DNA of 64,000 nt from Thermaerobacillus caldiproteolyticus. Its GTDB lineage: Bacteria > Bacillota > Bacilli > Bacillales > Anoxybacillaceae. The notes under the pieces are model-generated. The model was not told where the DNA came from, did not search any database, and was given only the letters and a program-made list of their open reading frames with translations. This document shows positions 63,968-64,000 of this stretch, piece by piece. How positions within the stretch are numbered: position 1 is the stretch's first letter; each line of letters starts with the position of its first letter. The DNA is taken from assembly GCF_013761245.1 (NCBI RefSeq), contig NZ_JACDUT010000013.1:19031-83030 (forward strand). The letters run 5' to 3'. Position numbers and translations under genes: made by a program.

Positions 63968-64000
63968 TCTATGGAGAGTTTGATCCTGGCTCAGGACGAA
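63968..64000 (+). rRNA. rrs: 16S rRNA, 5' end only
   Basis: TATGGAGAGTTTGATCCTGG and CTCAGGACGAA are the universal first bases of bacterial 16S rRNA, including the common 27F site. The gene runs off the window; the exact first base is uncertain by a few positions. Confidence 0.95.

Overview
The window looks like chromosomal DNA of a spore-forming Bacillaceae species, probably from the Anoxybacillus/Parageobacillus/Geobacillus group. The evidence is gene order and protein resemblance: sspK, sspE, pdaA, yfhD, yfhE, yfhH, yfhJ, yfhP, mutY, fabL, ygaB-ygaC-ygaD, ygaE, gsaB, ygaF, perR, ygzB, ygxA and then an rRNA operon follow the order of the Bacillus subtilis yfj-yfh-yga segment. The genus is inference; no database search was run.

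Layout. (1) 1-5.9 kb is backbone: a radical SAM gene cut by the left edge, class I fumarase, pdaA, an AlkA-type glycosylase and an RNA m5U methyltransferase. (2) 5.9-17.8 kb is an accessory island full of decayed genes. It holds a tyrosine recombinase, an HNH endonuclease, an ArpU-like phage regulator, a DUF5946 gene with an in-frame TGA, a metal ABC permease, and IS66-like and ISL3-like transposase ends. Intact-looking cargo is a small phospholipase A2-like protein, an SDR oxidoreductase, a GNAT acetyltransferase, small membrane proteins, and a cheW-mcp pair behind a class I c-di-GMP riboswitch with a terminator. (3) 18-20 kb carries a PocR/GAF/LuxR-type regulator and a small gene. (4) 20-27.4 kb is the yfhD-yfhP backbone with recX, sspK, two oxidoreductase/epimerase genes, an amidohydrolase and a GNAT gene with an unusual structured leader. 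(5) 27.8-34.3 kb is a formate module: fdhA-like formate dehydrogenase and DUF1641 on the minus strand, and DUF2294, fdhD and a FocA-type channel on the plus strand. Both fdhA and fdhD have leaders containing a terminator-like hairpin.

(6) 34.5-39.9 kb is backbone (mutY, yfhS, fabL, sspE, ygaB, ygaC, ygaD). (7) 40-46 kb is an appDFABC-type oligopeptide importer with an unusual hairpin region between appA and appB. (8) 46-53.3 kb has ygaE, a very large glutamate synthase gene without an adjacent small subunit, and gsaB. (9) 53.4-60.5 kb holds a three-gene ABC-2 exporter and a BceRSAB-type peptide antibiotic sensing and detoxification module. (10) 60.6-64 kb has a two-helix potassium channel, Bcp peroxiredoxin, perR with a Per box, ygzB, ygxA, tandem rRNA promoters and the first bases of a 16S rRNA gene.

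Most of the window is ordinary Bacillaceae chromosome. The parts most worth following up are the RNA leaders (c-di-GMP, fdhA, fdhD, the GNAT gene and the appA-appB gap) and the phospholipase-like gene in the island. I found no CRISPR array and no complete mobile element.
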